This document shows positions 1 to 9,300 of a DNA stretch of 64,000 bases, piece by piece; position 1 is the first letter of the stretch; each line of letters opens with the position of its first letter. The stretch is from Pseudomonas sp. PDM04 (lineage in GTDB: Bacteria > Pseudomonadota > Gammaproteobacteria > Pseudomonadales > Pseudomonadaceae), in NCBI RefSeq assembly GCF_014851765.1, contig NZ_JACVAI010000005.1:496001-560000 (forward strand). The letters are read 5' to 3'. The position numbers were made by a program, and so were the translations under genes. Below the pieces are notes generated by a model. That model worked only from the letters and a program-made list of their open reading frames with translations, did not search any database and was not told the origin of the DNA.

Positions 1-389
1 TTCATCACAGCCATCCTGAACATGAACGAGAGATTGTCAGGATGTATCCGCATTACCGCGCGGATCAGGTCAAGTTGCACATCACGCTGCCGTCGACCGT
101 CGATCTTGCGCTGGCTTTCAGGCAGGCGCCTGTCTTGCGGCAACTCTACCTTTCCAGCCCTTATGGCTCGCTGATCGGTTATGCCATCGATCCGAAGCAT
201 ACGTCGCGCAGCCCGGCCTATGGCATGGGTTCGACACCGGAAAGTCGGATCAGGAGGATCGTCACCATCGGCCGGTTGTGGGTCCTCCACCCAGGCACCG
301 TCTGGGGTGGGAGGCGTGGCCGGGTGACTGCCGATTGGGTTCCCTTTCAGCCGCTTACCCCCGGACCGGCGGACCTGGCGCCATCCTAA
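1..389 (+). CDS. C-terminal end of a DUF4329-like repeat protein (5' end outside window)
   Basis: The reading frame is open from base 3 and ends with TAA at 387-389; the start lies outside the window. The visible residues begin HHSHPEHE and continue through LYLSSPYGSLIGY to a tail with VWGGRRGRVTADW. This matches the second half of each repeat in the giant protein at 6388-12354, whose first repeat has YHSHPAV, FYLSGSEDCLFKY and LWGDRRGVFDDDW at the same places. I therefore read this as the last repeat of a second member of that family. The HSH motif is kept here, and D follows 15 residues later in HYRAD, which is JAMM/JAB-like. The ATG at 42 is internal and not a real start. The stop codon overlaps the stop of convergent urtE (bases 386-389, CTAA). 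Function unknown. Confidence 0.75.
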   Translation, partial: HHSHPEHEREIVRMYPHYRADQVKLHITLPSTVDLALAFRQAPVLRQLYLSSPYGSLIGYAIDPKHTSRSPAYGMGSTPESRIRRIVTIGRLWVLHPGTVWGGRRGRVTADWVPFQPLTPGPADLAPS

Positions 390-1084
390 ATCGTGACCAG
401 CCCGCGCACCCCTTCGGCTTCCATGTGTTCGCCGCGGCCCTGTTGCACGATCTCGCCACGGGACATCACCAGGTAGTGGTCGGCCAGTTCGGCGGCGAAA
501 TCGTAGAACTGTTCCACCAGCAGGATCGCCATGTCGCCGCGCGCTGCGAGTTTCTTGATCACGGCGCCGATCTCCTTGATCACCGACGGCTGGATGCCTT
601 CGGTGGGTTCGTCGAGGATCAGCAGGCGGGGCCGGCTGGCCAGGGCACGGCCGATGGCCAGCTGTTGCTGTTGGCCGCCGGACAAGTCGCCGCCGCGTCG
701 GTGCTTCATTTGCAGCAGCACGGGGAACAGCTCGTAGATGAACGCCGGGACTTCCTTCGCTTCACGGCCGGGAAATCGCGACAGGCCCATCAGCAGGTTT
801 TCTTCGACAGTCAGCCGGCCAAAGATTTCACGGCCCTGGGGCACGTAGGCGATCCCGGCGTGCACCCGTTGGTGCGGCTTGAGCGTGGTGATCGGCTGGC
901 CCTCCCAGTTGACCGCGCCTTCCTTGGCCGGCAGCAGGCCCATCAGGCATTTGAGCAACGTGGTCTTGCCCACGCCGTTGCGTCCGAGCAGGCAGGTGAC
1001 TTCGCCGACTTTCACGTCGAACGTCAGGCCGCGCAGGATGTGGCTACCGCCGTAGTACTGGTGCAGTTTGTCGACTTGCAGCAT
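386..1084 (-). CDS. urtE: Urea ABC transporter ATP-binding subunit UrtE
   Basis: One of the two cytoplasmic ATPases that drive urea import through UrtBC. It is 232 aa and belongs to the LivF-like branch. Walker A is GRNGVGKTT, the signature is LSGGQQQQ, and Walker B is LLILDEPTEGI; the C-terminal half keeps the H-loop region LLVEQ. The frame is open further upstream to 1198, but that extension is translated REP DNA. The start at 1084 (MLQVDKLHQYYGG) has a strong GAGGAGAACAG ribosome site and matches the family length. It is the last gene of the urt operon, separated from urtD by 137 bp that contain a REP pair. Confidence 0.95.
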   Translation of the reverse strand: MLQVDKLHQYYGGSHILRGLTFDVKVGEVTCLLGRNGVGKTTLLKCLMGLLPAKEGAVNWEGQPITTLKPHQRVHAGIAYVPQGREIFGRLTVEENLLMGLSRFPGREAKEVPAFIYELFPVLLQMKHRRGGDLSGGQQQQLAIGRALASRPRLLILDEPTEGIQPSVIKEIGAVIKKLAARGDMAILLVEQFYDFAAELADHYLVMSRGEIVQQGRGEHMEAEGVRGLVTI

Positions 1085-1110
1085 GTCTTCTGTTCTCCTC
1101 ACGCCCCCCT

Positions 1111-1198
1111 GTGGGAGCGAGCCTGCTCGCGATAGCGGTGTGTCAGGCAGCGATGACGTCGATTGATGAATTTCCTTCGCGAGCAAGCCCGCGCCCAC
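1111..1198. repeat. REP pair between urtD and urtE
   Basis: Two inverted copies of the Pseudomonas REP palindrome face each other: GTGGGAGCGAGCCTGCTCGC at 1111-1130 and its near reverse complement at 1177-1198. A spacer of about 45 bases separates them. The element lies inside an operon and could stabilise or segment the mRNA. Confidence 0.85.
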
Positions 1199-1221
1199 GG
1201 TCGAGTCAGTGTTCGCACCCC

Positions 1222-2091
1222 TCAGCGACCGAGATAAACCTCGATCACCCGCTCATTTTCCTGCACCTGCTCCAGCGAGCCCTCGGCCAGTACGCTGCCC
1301 TGGTGCAACACGGTGACGTGGTCGGCGATGGCGCCGACGAAGCCCATGTCGTGTTCCACCACCATCAGCGAATGCTTGCCCGCCAGGCGCTTGAACAGTT
1401 CGGCGGTGAACTCGGTCTCGGCGTCGGTCATGCCGGCCACCGGCTCGTCGAGCAGCAGCAGTTGCGGGTCCTGCATCAGCAACATGCCGATTTCCAGGAA
1501 CTGCTTCTGCCCGTGGGACAGCAAACCGGCCGGTCGATTGACCGACGCGGTCAGGCGAATGGTCTCCAGCACTTCGCCGATGCGGTCCTTCTGTTCGCCG
1601 CTCAGGCGCGCCCGCAGGCTGGCCCAGACCGATTTGTCGGTGTTCTGCGCCAGCTCCAGGTTTTCGAACACGCTCAAGGCTTCGAACACGGTCGGCTTCT
1701 GGAACTTGCGGCCGATGCCGGCCTGGGCGATCTGCACTTCGCTCATCTTGGTCAGGTCCAGGGTTTCGCCGAACCAGGCCTTGCCATGGCTGGGCCGGGT
1801 CTTGCCGGTGATGACGTCCATCAGAGTGGTCTTGCCCGCGCCGTTGGGGCCGATGATGCAGCGCAGCTCGCCGACACCGATGTACAGGGTCAGGTCGTTC
1901 AGGGCCTTGAAACCATCGAAGCTGACACTGATGTCCTCCAGGGTCAGGACGGTGCCGTGGCGCGTGTCCAGGCCTGGGCCGACGCGCTGGCCGAGGCCGA
2001 TGGCATCGCGGCTGCTGCCGGCATCCTTGTTCGGATGCGGCGGATAAAAGGCCGGCTCGAGCATGAATTCAGCCGTGGCAGTGACTCTCAT
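1222..2091 (-). CDS. urtD: Urea ABC transporter ATP-binding subunit UrtD
   Basis: Second ATPase of the urea importer, 289 aa, LivG-like. Walker A is GPNGAGKTT, the C-loop is LSHGQKQF, Walker B is LLLLDEPVAGM, and H-loop residues are seen in VVEHDMGFV. The first 45 or so residues precede the ABC fold and are typical of UrtD. The start codon overlaps the urtC stop (ATGA at 2088-2091), so translation is probably coupled; an AGAGGTGAACA ribosome site precedes it. Family assignment rests on these motifs and the five-gene urt order. Confidence 0.95.
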   Translation of the reverse strand: MRVTATAEFMLEPAFYPPHPNKDAGSSRDAIGLGQRVGPGLDTRHGTVLTLEDISVSFDGFKALNDLTLYIGVGELRCIIGPNGAGKTTLMDVITGKTRPSHGKAWFGETLDLTKMSEVQIAQAGIGRKFQKPTVFEALSVFENLELAQNTDKSVWASLRARLSGEQKDRIGEVLETIRLTASVNRPAGLLSHGQKQFLEIGMLLMQDPQLLLLDEPVAGMTDAETEFTAELFKRLAGKHSLMVVEHDMGFVGAIADHVTVLHQGSVLAEGSLEQVQENERVIEVYLGR

Positions 2092-3167
2092 TGTTCACCT
2101 CTCTTTTTCAGCAGACCGATCACGCCTTTGGGCAGGTAAAGGGTCACGACAATGAACAGCGCGCCGAGGAAAAACAGCCAGTACTCGGGAAACGCCACGG
2201 TGAACCAGCTCTTCATGCCGTTGACCACGCCGGCGCCGAGCAACGGCCCGATCAGTGTGCCGCGCCCGCCGAGAGCGACCCAGACGGCCGCTTCGATGGA
2301 GTTGGTGGGCGACATCTCGCTCGGGTTGATGATGCCGACCTGCGGCACATACAGCGCACCGGCCAGACCACAGAGCACCGCACTCAACACCCAGACGAAC
2401 AGCTTGAACCCCCGGGGATCGTAGCCGCAGAACATCAGGCGGTTTTCCGCGTCGCGCAGGGCGGTCAGGACCCGGCCGAACTTGCTTTGCGCCAGGCGCC
2501 AGCCGATGTAAAGACTCGCCACCAGCAACAGCACCGTGGCGAAGAACAGCACCGCGCGCGTCCCCGGTTCGGTGATGCCAAAGCCGAGAATGCTGCGGAA
2601 ATTGGTGAAGCCGTTGTTGCCGCCAAAGCCGGTCTCGTTGCGGAAGAACAGCAGCATGCCGGCGAAGGTCAGGGCCTGGGTCATGATCGAGAAATACACG
2701 CCCTTGATCCGCGAACGGAAGGCGAAAAAACCGAACACCAGGGCCAGCAAACCCGGCGCCAGCACCACCAGGCACATCGCCCAGAGGAAGCTGCTGGTGC
2801 CGGTCCAGTACCAGGGCAGCTCGGTCCACGACAGGAACGTCATGAACGCCGGCAAGCCATCGCCTGCCGCCTGGCGCATGAGGTACATGCCCATCGCATA
2901 CCCGCCCAGGGCGAAGAACAGACCGTGGCCGAGGGACAACAGGCCGGCATAACCCCACACCAGGTCCAGCGCCAGGGCCACGATGGCGTAGCACAGAATC
3001 TTGCCCACCAGTGTCAGCGTGTAGGCCGAGACGTGCAGCGTGCTGTCTGCCGGCAACAGCGACAGCAACGGCAGCGCCAGCAGCAGGGCGAGGATGAGGG
3101 TCCCGATGGCTATCGTGACGGTGGGGCCGGCTTTGCGGGTGGCCGTAACCAAGAGAGGTTGATTCAT
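2088..3167 (-). CDS. urtC: Urea ABC transporter permease UrtC
   Basis: Inner-membrane permease of 359 aa, LivM-like, that forms the urea channel with UrtB. It is strongly hydrophobic with repeated membrane segments from about residue 15 onward. The permease core contains the family stretch LWGYAGLLSLGHG near residue 75 and NLMF-like EAA loop sequence around RDAENRLMFCGYD. An open frame continues upstream to 3674, but that part is antisense-like arginine-rich sequence inside urtB. The start at 3167 (MNQPLLVTATRK) overlaps the urtB stop by one base. Confidence 0.95.
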   Translation of the reverse strand: MNQPLLVTATRKAGPTVTIAIGTLILALLLALPLLSLLPADSTLHVSAYTLTLVGKILCYAIVALALDLVWGYAGLLSLGHGLFFALGGYAMGMYLMRQAAGDGLPAFMTFLSWTELPWYWTGTSSFLWAMCLVVLAPGLLALVFGFFAFRSRIKGVYFSIMTQALTFAGMLLFFRNETGFGGNNGFTNFRSILGFGITEPGTRAVLFFATVLLLVASLYIGWRLAQSKFGRVLTALRDAENRLMFCGYDPRGFKLFVWVLSAVLCGLAGALYVPQVGIINPSEMSPTNSIEAAVWVALGGRGTLIGPLLGAGVVNGMKSWFTVAFPEYWLFFLGALFIVVTLYLPKGVIGLLKKRGEQ

Positions 3168-4669
3168 CAGTCGATCACCCGTCCTTTCAGTGCAAAGAGA
3201 CCTTGCGGACGTTTCTGGATGAACAGAATGATCAGCGCGAGGATGAGGATCTTGCCGAGCACGGCACCGATTTGCGGTTCGAGAATCTTGTTGGCGATGC
3301 CCAGGCCGAACGCCGCCAGGACACTGCCGGCCAACTGCCCGACACCGCCGAGCACCACCACCAGGAACGAGTCGATGATGTAGCTCTGGCCGAGGTCCGG
3401 ACCGACGTTGCCGATCTGGCTCAGCGCCACGCCGCCGAGGCCGGCGATGCCCGAACCGAGGCCGAAGGCGAGCATGTCGACGCGCCCGGTGGGCACACCG
3501 CAGCAGGCGGCCATGTTGCGGTTCTGGGTCACGGCGCGCACGTTGAGGCCCAGGCGTGTCTTGTTCAGCAGCAGCCAGGTCAGCACCACCACGAACAGGG
3601 CGAACGCGATGATCACGATGCGGTTGTACGGCAGCACCAGGTTGGGCAGCACCTGAATCCCGCCGGACAGCCACTCGGGGTTGGCCACTTCAACGTTCTG
3701 CGCACCGAACAGCAATCGCACCAACTGGATCAGCATGAGGCTGATGCCCCAGGTGGCCAGCAGCGTTTCCAGCGGGCGACCGTAGAGGTGGCGAATCACC
3801 GTGCGCTCCAACGCCATGCCGATGGCGGCGGTGACGATGAAGGCCACCGGCAGGGCGATCAAGGGATAGAACTCGATGGCCTGCGGCGCGAAACGCTGGA
3901 ACAGCAGTTGCACCACATAGGTCGAGTAGGCGCCGAGCATCAGCATCTCGCCGTGGGCCATGTTGATCACGCCGAGCAGGCCAAAGGTGATTGCCAGGCC
4001 GAGTGCGGCGAGCAGCAGGATCGAACCGAGCGACATGCCGCTGAACGCCTGGCCGAGCATCTCGCCGATCAGCAGTTTGCGTTTGACCTGCGCCAGGCTG
4101 GTTTCGGCAGCGGTGCGCACGGCGGCGTCGGTTTCGACGCCGGGGTCGAGCAGGCTTTCGAGGCGCGTGCGTGCCAGCGGGTCACCGGTTTCGCCGAGCA
4201 AGCGCACGGCGGCAAGGCGCACGGCCGGATCGGCGTCGACCAATTGCAGGTTGGCCAGCGCCAGGCTCAGCGCGGCGTGCACGCGCTCGTCCTGTTCGCC
4301 CGCCAGTTGTTGCTCGAGGAATTTCAACTGCGCCGGCTTGGCGCTTTTCTGCAGTTGCTGCGCGGCGGCCAGGCGGATTTTGCCGTCGGCGGCGAGCAAT
4401 TGGTGGCTGGCCAGGGCGGTGTCGATCAGACCCCGCAGGCGGTTGTTCAGGCGCAGGGTTCTGGGTTGGCCATCGACAGTCAACTCGCCTTGTTGCAGGG
4501 CATTGATCAATTCGATGCGGACCGGATCGGGCTGCGCAGCCCAGGTCTCCAGCAGCTTGGCCTGCTGCGTGGGGTTGGCGGCGAGGAAGTCTTCTGCGTC
4601 ACCGGCGTGACTGACCATCGGCAGCAACAAGACGATGGCGAGGATCAAACGGTAAAGGGCAGTGGGCAT
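3167..4669 (-). CDS. urtB: Urea ABC transporter permease UrtB
   Basis: Inner-membrane permease of 500 aa, LivH-like. Residues 1-22 look like a signal peptide (ILAIVLLLPMVSHAGDA). About 190 residues of alanine/leucine-rich helical sequence follow (probably periplasmic HEAT-like), then the permease domain from about 210 with GLLGVINMAHGEMLMLGAY. The long N-terminal domain is usual for UrtB and separates it from LivH. The start at 4669 has an AAGG ribosome site 8 bases upstream; the longer frame to 4780 is translated REP DNA. Confidence 0.95.
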   Translation of the reverse strand: MPTALYRLILAIVLLLPMVSHAGDAEDFLAANPTQQAKLLETWAAQPDPVRIELINALQQGELTVDGQPRTLRLNNRLRGLIDTALASHQLLAADGKIRLAAAQQLQKSAKPAQLKFLEQQLAGEQDERVHAALSLALANLQLVDADPAVRLAAVRLLGETGDPLARTRLESLLDPGVETDAAVRTAAETSLAQVKRKLLIGEMLGQAFSGMSLGSILLLAALGLAITFGLLGVINMAHGEMLMLGAYSTYVVQLLFQRFAPQAIEFYPLIALPVAFIVTAAIGMALERTVIRHLYGRPLETLLATWGISLMLIQLVRLLFGAQNVEVANPEWLSGGIQVLPNLVLPYNRIVIIAFALFVVVLTWLLLNKTRLGLNVRAVTQNRNMAACCGVPTGRVDMLAFGLGSGIAGLGGVALSQIGNVGPDLGQSYIIDSFLVVVLGGVGQLAGSVLAAFGLGIANKILEPQIGAVLGKILILALIILFIQKRPQGLFALKGRVID

Positions 4670-4692
4670 CTTGATGGCCTTACTCGGACATT

Positions 4693-4780
4693 GTGGGAGC
4701 GAGCCTGCTCGCGATGGCGTCGTGTCAGTCAGCCTCAATGGCGGCTGGGCTGGCGCTATCGCAAGCAGGCTCGCTCCCAC
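4693..4780. repeat. REP pair between urtA and urtB
   Basis: Inverted REP copies GTGGGAGCGAGCCTGCTCGC at 4693-4712 and GCAAGCAGGCTCGCTCCCAC at 4761-4780. They fill the 126-bp gap between the binding-protein gene and the first permease gene. REP elements at such sites commonly raise the relative amount of the upstream mRNA, which would favour UrtA. Confidence 0.87.
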
Positions 4781-4795
4781 AGAAGTTGTGTTGGC

Positions 4796-6061
4796 TTAGT
4801 TGCTCTTCACCGCGTATTCCGGCTTCTTGTCGTTACCCGGAATGAACGGGCTCCACGGTTGGGCGCGGATCGGGCCTTCGGTCTGCCAGACCACGTTGAA
4901 CTGACCGTCGGCCTGAATCTCGCCGATCATCACCGGCTTGTGCAGGTGGTGGTTGGTCTTGTCCATGGTCAGGGTGTAGCCGGACGGCGCGGCGAAGGTC
5001 TGGCCGGCCAGCGCTTCGCGGACTTTGTCGACGTCGGTGGACTTGGCTTTTTCAGCGGCCTGCGCCCACATGTGGATGCCGACGTAGGTGGCCTCCATCG
5101 GGTCGTTGGTCACCGCTTTGTCGGCACCCGGCAGGTTGTGTTTCTTCGCGTAGGCCTTCCAGTCATCGACGAACTTCTTGTTCACCGGGTTCTCCACCGA
5201 CTCGAAGTAGTTCCACGCTGCGAGGTTGCCCACCAGCGGCTTGGTGTCGATGCCGCGCAGTTCTTCCTCGCCGACCGAGAACGCCACGACCGGCACGTCG
5301 GTGGCTTTCAGGCCCTGGTTGGCCAGTTCCTTGTAGAACGGCACGTTGGAGTCGCCATTGACCGTGGAGATGACCGCTGTCTTGCCGCCCGCCGAGAACT
5401 TCTTGATGTTGGCGACGATGGTTTGATAGTCGCTGTGGCCGAACGGGGTGTAGACCTCTTCGATGTCCTTGTCGGCCACGCCCTTGGAGTGCAGGAACGA
5501 ACGCAGGATCTTGTTGGTGGTGCGCGGGTAGACGTAGTCGGTGCCGAGCAGGAAGTAGCGCTTGGCGCCGCCGCCTTCTTCGCTCATCAGGTATTCAACC
5601 GCCGGGATCGCTTGCTGGTTCGGCGCGGCGCCGGTGTAGAACACGTTGGGCGACAGCTCTTCGCCCTCATATTGCACCGGGTAGAACAGCAGGCCGTTGA
5701 GCTCTTCGAACACCGGCAATACCGACTTGCGCGACACCGAGGTCCAGCAACCGAACACCACCGCGACCTTGTCCTGGGTCAGCAGCTGCCGTCCCTTTTC
5801 CGCGAACAGCGGCCAGTTCGAGGCCGGGTCGACCACCACCGGTTCGAGCATCTTGCCGTTGACGCCGCCCTTGGCGTTGATCTCGTCGATGGTCATCAGC
5901 GCCATGTCCTTGAGCGAGGTCTCGGAGATCGCCATGGTCCCGGACAACGAATGCAGAATCCCGACCTTGATGGTCTCGGCGGCCTGGACCGTCCACGTCA
6001 TGCCCATCGCGGCGATGCTGGCCGATAGGGTGAAAGCCTTGATCAAACTGCGACGCTTCAT
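4796..6061 (-). CDS. urtA: Urea ABC transporter substrate-binding protein UrtA
   Basis: Periplasmic urea-binding protein, 421 aa, first gene of the urt operon. The N-terminus MKRRSLIKAF followed by a hydrophobic stretch and TVQAAET is a signal peptide, possibly Tat-like because of the KRRSLIK start. The mature part begins IKVGILHSLSGTMAISE, the hallmark of the UrtA/AmiC branch of type I binding proteins. The start at 6061 has a GGAG ribosome site; the frame beyond it is not coding. A sigma-54 promoter and NtrC-type palindromes lie upstream (6124-6252), so expression should rise when nitrogen is short. Confidence 0.96.
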   Translation of the reverse strand: MKRRSLIKAFTLSASIAAMGMTWTVQAAETIKVGILHSLSGTMAISETSLKDMALMTIDEINAKGGVNGKMLEPVVVDPASNWPLFAEKGRQLLTQDKVAVVFGCWTSVSRKSVLPVFEELNGLLFYPVQYEGEELSPNVFYTGAAPNQQAIPAVEYLMSEEGGGAKRYFLLGTDYVYPRTTNKILRSFLHSKGVADKDIEEVYTPFGHSDYQTIVANIKKFSAGGKTAVISTVNGDSNVPFYKELANQGLKATDVPVVAFSVGEEELRGIDTKPLVGNLAAWNYFESVENPVNKKFVDDWKAYAKKHNLPGADKAVTNDPMEATYVGIHMWAQAAEKAKSTDVDKVREALAGQTFAAPSGYTLTMDKTNHHLHKPVMIGEIQADGQFNVVWQTEGPIRAQPWSPFIPGNDKKPEYAVKSN

Positions 6062-6123
6062 TGTGCGATCTCCATGAACTTGTGAGTTTTTCTGGTGGCA
6101 GATGCGGACTACTGAAGGGTCTT

Positions 6124-6141
6124 TAGCAAGGGCTGTGCCCA
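6124..6141 (-). promoter_or_regulatory. Sigma-54 (-24/-12) promoter of urtABCDE
   Basis: Read on the minus strand the bases are TGGGCACAGCCCTTGCTA. The GG and GC dinucleotides are exactly 10 bases apart, and GGCAC-N5-TTGCT fits the RpoN consensus. The predicted start is near 6114, giving a leader of about 53 bases before urtA. Seen in sequence; use in vivo is inferred. Confidence 0.82.
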
Positions 6142-6194
6142 AGGCTGTTTCGACTGTGCTTGAGCGGTTGCCGGCCGGGCAGAGCCCGGGTGCA

Positions 6195-6211
6195 TGCACC
6201 ACGCTGGCGCC
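6195..6211. promoter_or_regulatory. NtrC-type enhancer palindrome, site 1
   Basis: TGCACCACGCTGGCGCC matches the NtrC dyad TGCACCA-N3-TGGTGCA at 12 of 14 positions. It is centred about 90 bases upstream of the predicted urtA start, a usual distance for an NtrC enhancer. Confidence 0.68.
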
Positions 6212-6235
6212 GAATCGGACCCGCAGTGCACGGTG

Positions 6236-6252
6236 TGCGCCCATGTGGTGCC
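6236..6252. promoter_or_regulatory. NtrC-type enhancer palindrome, site 2
   Basis: TGCGCCCATGTGGTGCC matches the NtrC dyad at 11 of 14 positions. Its centre is 41 bases from that of site 1, close to four helical turns, so two NtrC dimers could bind the same face of the DNA. Confidence 0.6.
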
Positions 6253-6387
6253 TGCCTGGTTTTTTTGGCGTGAATACATATGTACCGCTGGCGTGGAGGG
6301 CAAAGGCCGATCATGGGTTGGGCGATTTCCCCCTGGGCTTGTGCGGGAACGCCAAGCGGATTTTTCACCTTCACGGACACCTACGTT

Positions 6388-9300
6388 ATGGACAACTCAA
6401 TCAATCGCGCCCGGCGCAACGCCCCTGCGAACATCGTGCTGCCGGCACTCAGCCCGCCCATGATCAGCGCCGACGATGCGGCGCGCTTTGCCCATGAGGC
6501 GATTGGCAATAAACGGAAACGGGAGTACGCGGGGCTGATCCTGCAGGGAGAGGGCGGGCGTTTTTTCGCGACAGCGCCGACGCCGGCCGATGACATGTAC
6601 GCGGACTTCAACACGCTGCTGGCGATGGACGCCGAGGGCCATTTCATCCATCCGGCAGGGTACCGCTGCCATGGCCTTTACCACTCACATCCCGCGGTCC
6701 TCGATCAGGTGAGAAAGCAGTATCCGAGTCTCTCGGATGAATACAGGGAACTGGCGATGAATTTTTTCACCGATCCCGACAAGGTGTTCATGATCCGTCA
6801 CCGCGCCTTTGCCAAGGCGTTCTACCTGTCCGGAAGCGAGGACTGCCTGTTCAAATATGTGCCCAGCGGATCGGCTGAGGAAGAGCAGCTAGGGGAAGAA
6901 ATCAGCAAGGGGCGCCCGTCGGGAATCTATGACCACGTGGAGGCGATCGTCGACGAATTGAGCCGGGTCGGCTCGCTGAGTGTGGTTATTCCCAACAAGC
7001 TGTGGGGTGACCGCAGGGGTGTCTTCGACGACGATTGGGCGGTGTTTGAACCGGTGCACAACTCGTCGGTCCCTACCGAGCAACCGTTCTGCACGCCGGT
7101 ACTCGATCAGCCGGGCGCGGTGCTCGACAAGGTCATGAACGCCGACAGCGCGACCTCGGGGATCGCGTTCATGGGGGCGGTGCTCAAGGCGCTGGGCACC
7201 GAGGAATACGTCGCCACATTCCCCTGGAAAGATCGCCTGTCGATTGCCTCGGTGCTGGAGGCGTTTCCCCGTCGCGAGTCCGGCGGGCCGCGCCTGCCCT
7301 CGGGTTTCCGCCTCGAGGGCTTCTATGCGGTGGCCCCGACGAAACCGGCGCAGGTCCCGGTGCAACAGGACTGGCTGTACAAGAACTTCTTTTCCCCCGC
7401 CGAGCTTGCAGCGCTGATCGCCCAGTCGCGCAAGGACGTTTACCTGCAAGCGCGGCAACGGGGGCTGACGCTCTACCGGCGCACCGAGAGCAAGGCGTTG
7501 CTGAGCTACACCTGCTCGGGCTCCGATGCCGAAACCGTGTTGATGGCGGGCAATGGGGAAACCCTGCAGAAAGCCTTGAAGACAGGCAGCCTGACGCCTT
7601 TCCAGTTTGTGTTGCAGGTGGCCGCCGCCGGCCAACTGAGGGTGCTGCAGGCCGGCGACATCTGGGACAGGGCCGGACCGGTCGGTCAGGACTGGCAACC
7701 CTTCGAGCGTATCCGCCAATCGCTGAGCCCGGCGTTTCTCACGGCCGACGATGCCGCTCGTCATGCGCACTACCAGATGAGTGCCCGCCGCGACATCGAT
7801 CAATTGGGCTACGTGCTGGAGCGCGACGACGGCAAGTTCTTCGCCACCGCACCGGTCGACGGCAAGCGCTGGAAAAAGGATGGGAGTTTGCCGTTCGCGG
7901 GGGGCGTGTCCAAGCGCAAAGTCGAGCTTCCGGGCTATCGCTATGCGGCGGTGTACAACGCCAGCGAGGATGTGCGGGCGCGGCTCAAGGTCCAACAGCC
8001 CGAGTGGTCGAATGAACGGATTGCGCTGCACACCAGTCTGCCCACCCTCCAGCATCTGGAGGTCATCCTGTCTGGCCGGGAGAATATCACCACGCTCTAC
8101 AACTCCGGTGCCGATGGATCCCTGGTCAAGTACGTGAGAGTCGGTTCCCAGCAGGAACGCAACTTCAGCGTATTGCTCGACGGCGCCGTCAAGACCGGCG
8201 TGATGGACGAACAACTCGACGGGTTCGACGCCACGGCGGAAACGCTGGTGAAGAAACTCGTCGCGCTGGGTGAGTTGGCCGTGCTCAACACCAGCGCGGT
8301 GTGGAAAGGTTCGCGGGGCAAGGTGCCCGGCAACTGGGTGGCCTATCAACCGTTCGTTTCCGACGTTCCCGTGAGCCCCGCGCTCAGTTGGGTGTTTCCC
8401 GGGGCCGCCGTGGGCGCGCAGTGGGCGCACGATCTGATGCGGATGAAACCGGCGGCGCGGCAGGTCGCGTTCATTCTGAAAAACCTGCAGACGCACGACT
8501 ATGTGGTCAGCGAACCCAGCGAGATCGACCCCGGCAATACCTCACTGTTCTCGGCCTTGCAGGCGTTCGCGGTGAATGATCAGGGCCGGCCGGTGCTGCC
8601 TCGGGGCTATGAGATTCAGGGTATCTGTTACCTGTCCTTGCCGGACAGCCGCCTGATACCCAGGCAGAAGTGGCTGTACGAGAGTTTCATTTCGGCCACG
8701 GATTTTGCCGCGACGGTCGGCATCGCCCGCGTGCACAAGACTGCGGGGTTGGCCCTCTACCTCAGCACCCGGGACGGTGCGCTGTTGCGTTACGAGTTTT
8801 CCGGGTCGACCCAGGAAAACCGCCTGTACGCAGTCGATCCCCGTGGACGGGTGACGGATAACGGTGAGCAGGGCGAACTGGAGAAAGGCACGCTGAGCCC
8901 CGAGGCGTTTGTCTGGCGGGTGGCGGCGGTCGGTGCCTTGTCGGTGGTTCAGGCGGGCAGGCTGTGGGATGTGGAGGGCGCGGTGGGCTTGTCCTGGTTT
9001 CCTTTTGCCCGATATCCACAGCAGCGCCTGAGCCCGGCATTTCTCACGGCGGACGATGCGGCGCGCCATGCTCACGAGCAGATCGGCCAGCAGCGCGACT
9101 ACGAATTTTGCGGTTACGTAATGGAGCGCCAGGATGGGCGCTTTGTGGTCACCGAACCCTGGGTCGTCGGCAAGTCAGGGCGCTTTGCCCCTGGCCATGT
9201 CTATCCCGCCGATGCGTCCGGCAAGCCGATCCTGCCGGAGCAGCATGTGTTGCGCGGTGTCTATGCCTCGCGCCTGGCATTGTCGCAGTACGACCCGCAG

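Noticed and set aside
3168..3674. N-terminal extension of urtC
   Set aside because: The extra sequence is Arg/His-rich and overlaps urtB in another frame; family length fits the start at 3167.
3203..6028. 941-codon open frame on the plus strand opposite urtA/urtB
   Set aside because: It runs antisense to two certain transporter genes and reads as His/Gln/Arg/Gly-rich sequence typical of the shadow frame in GC-rich DNA.
6280..6387. 36-codon N-terminal extension of the giant repeat protein from the ATG at 6280
   Set aside because: The extension has unlikely composition (Trp/Gly/Pro mix) and no ribosome site; the repeat fold begins soon after the ATG at 6388.
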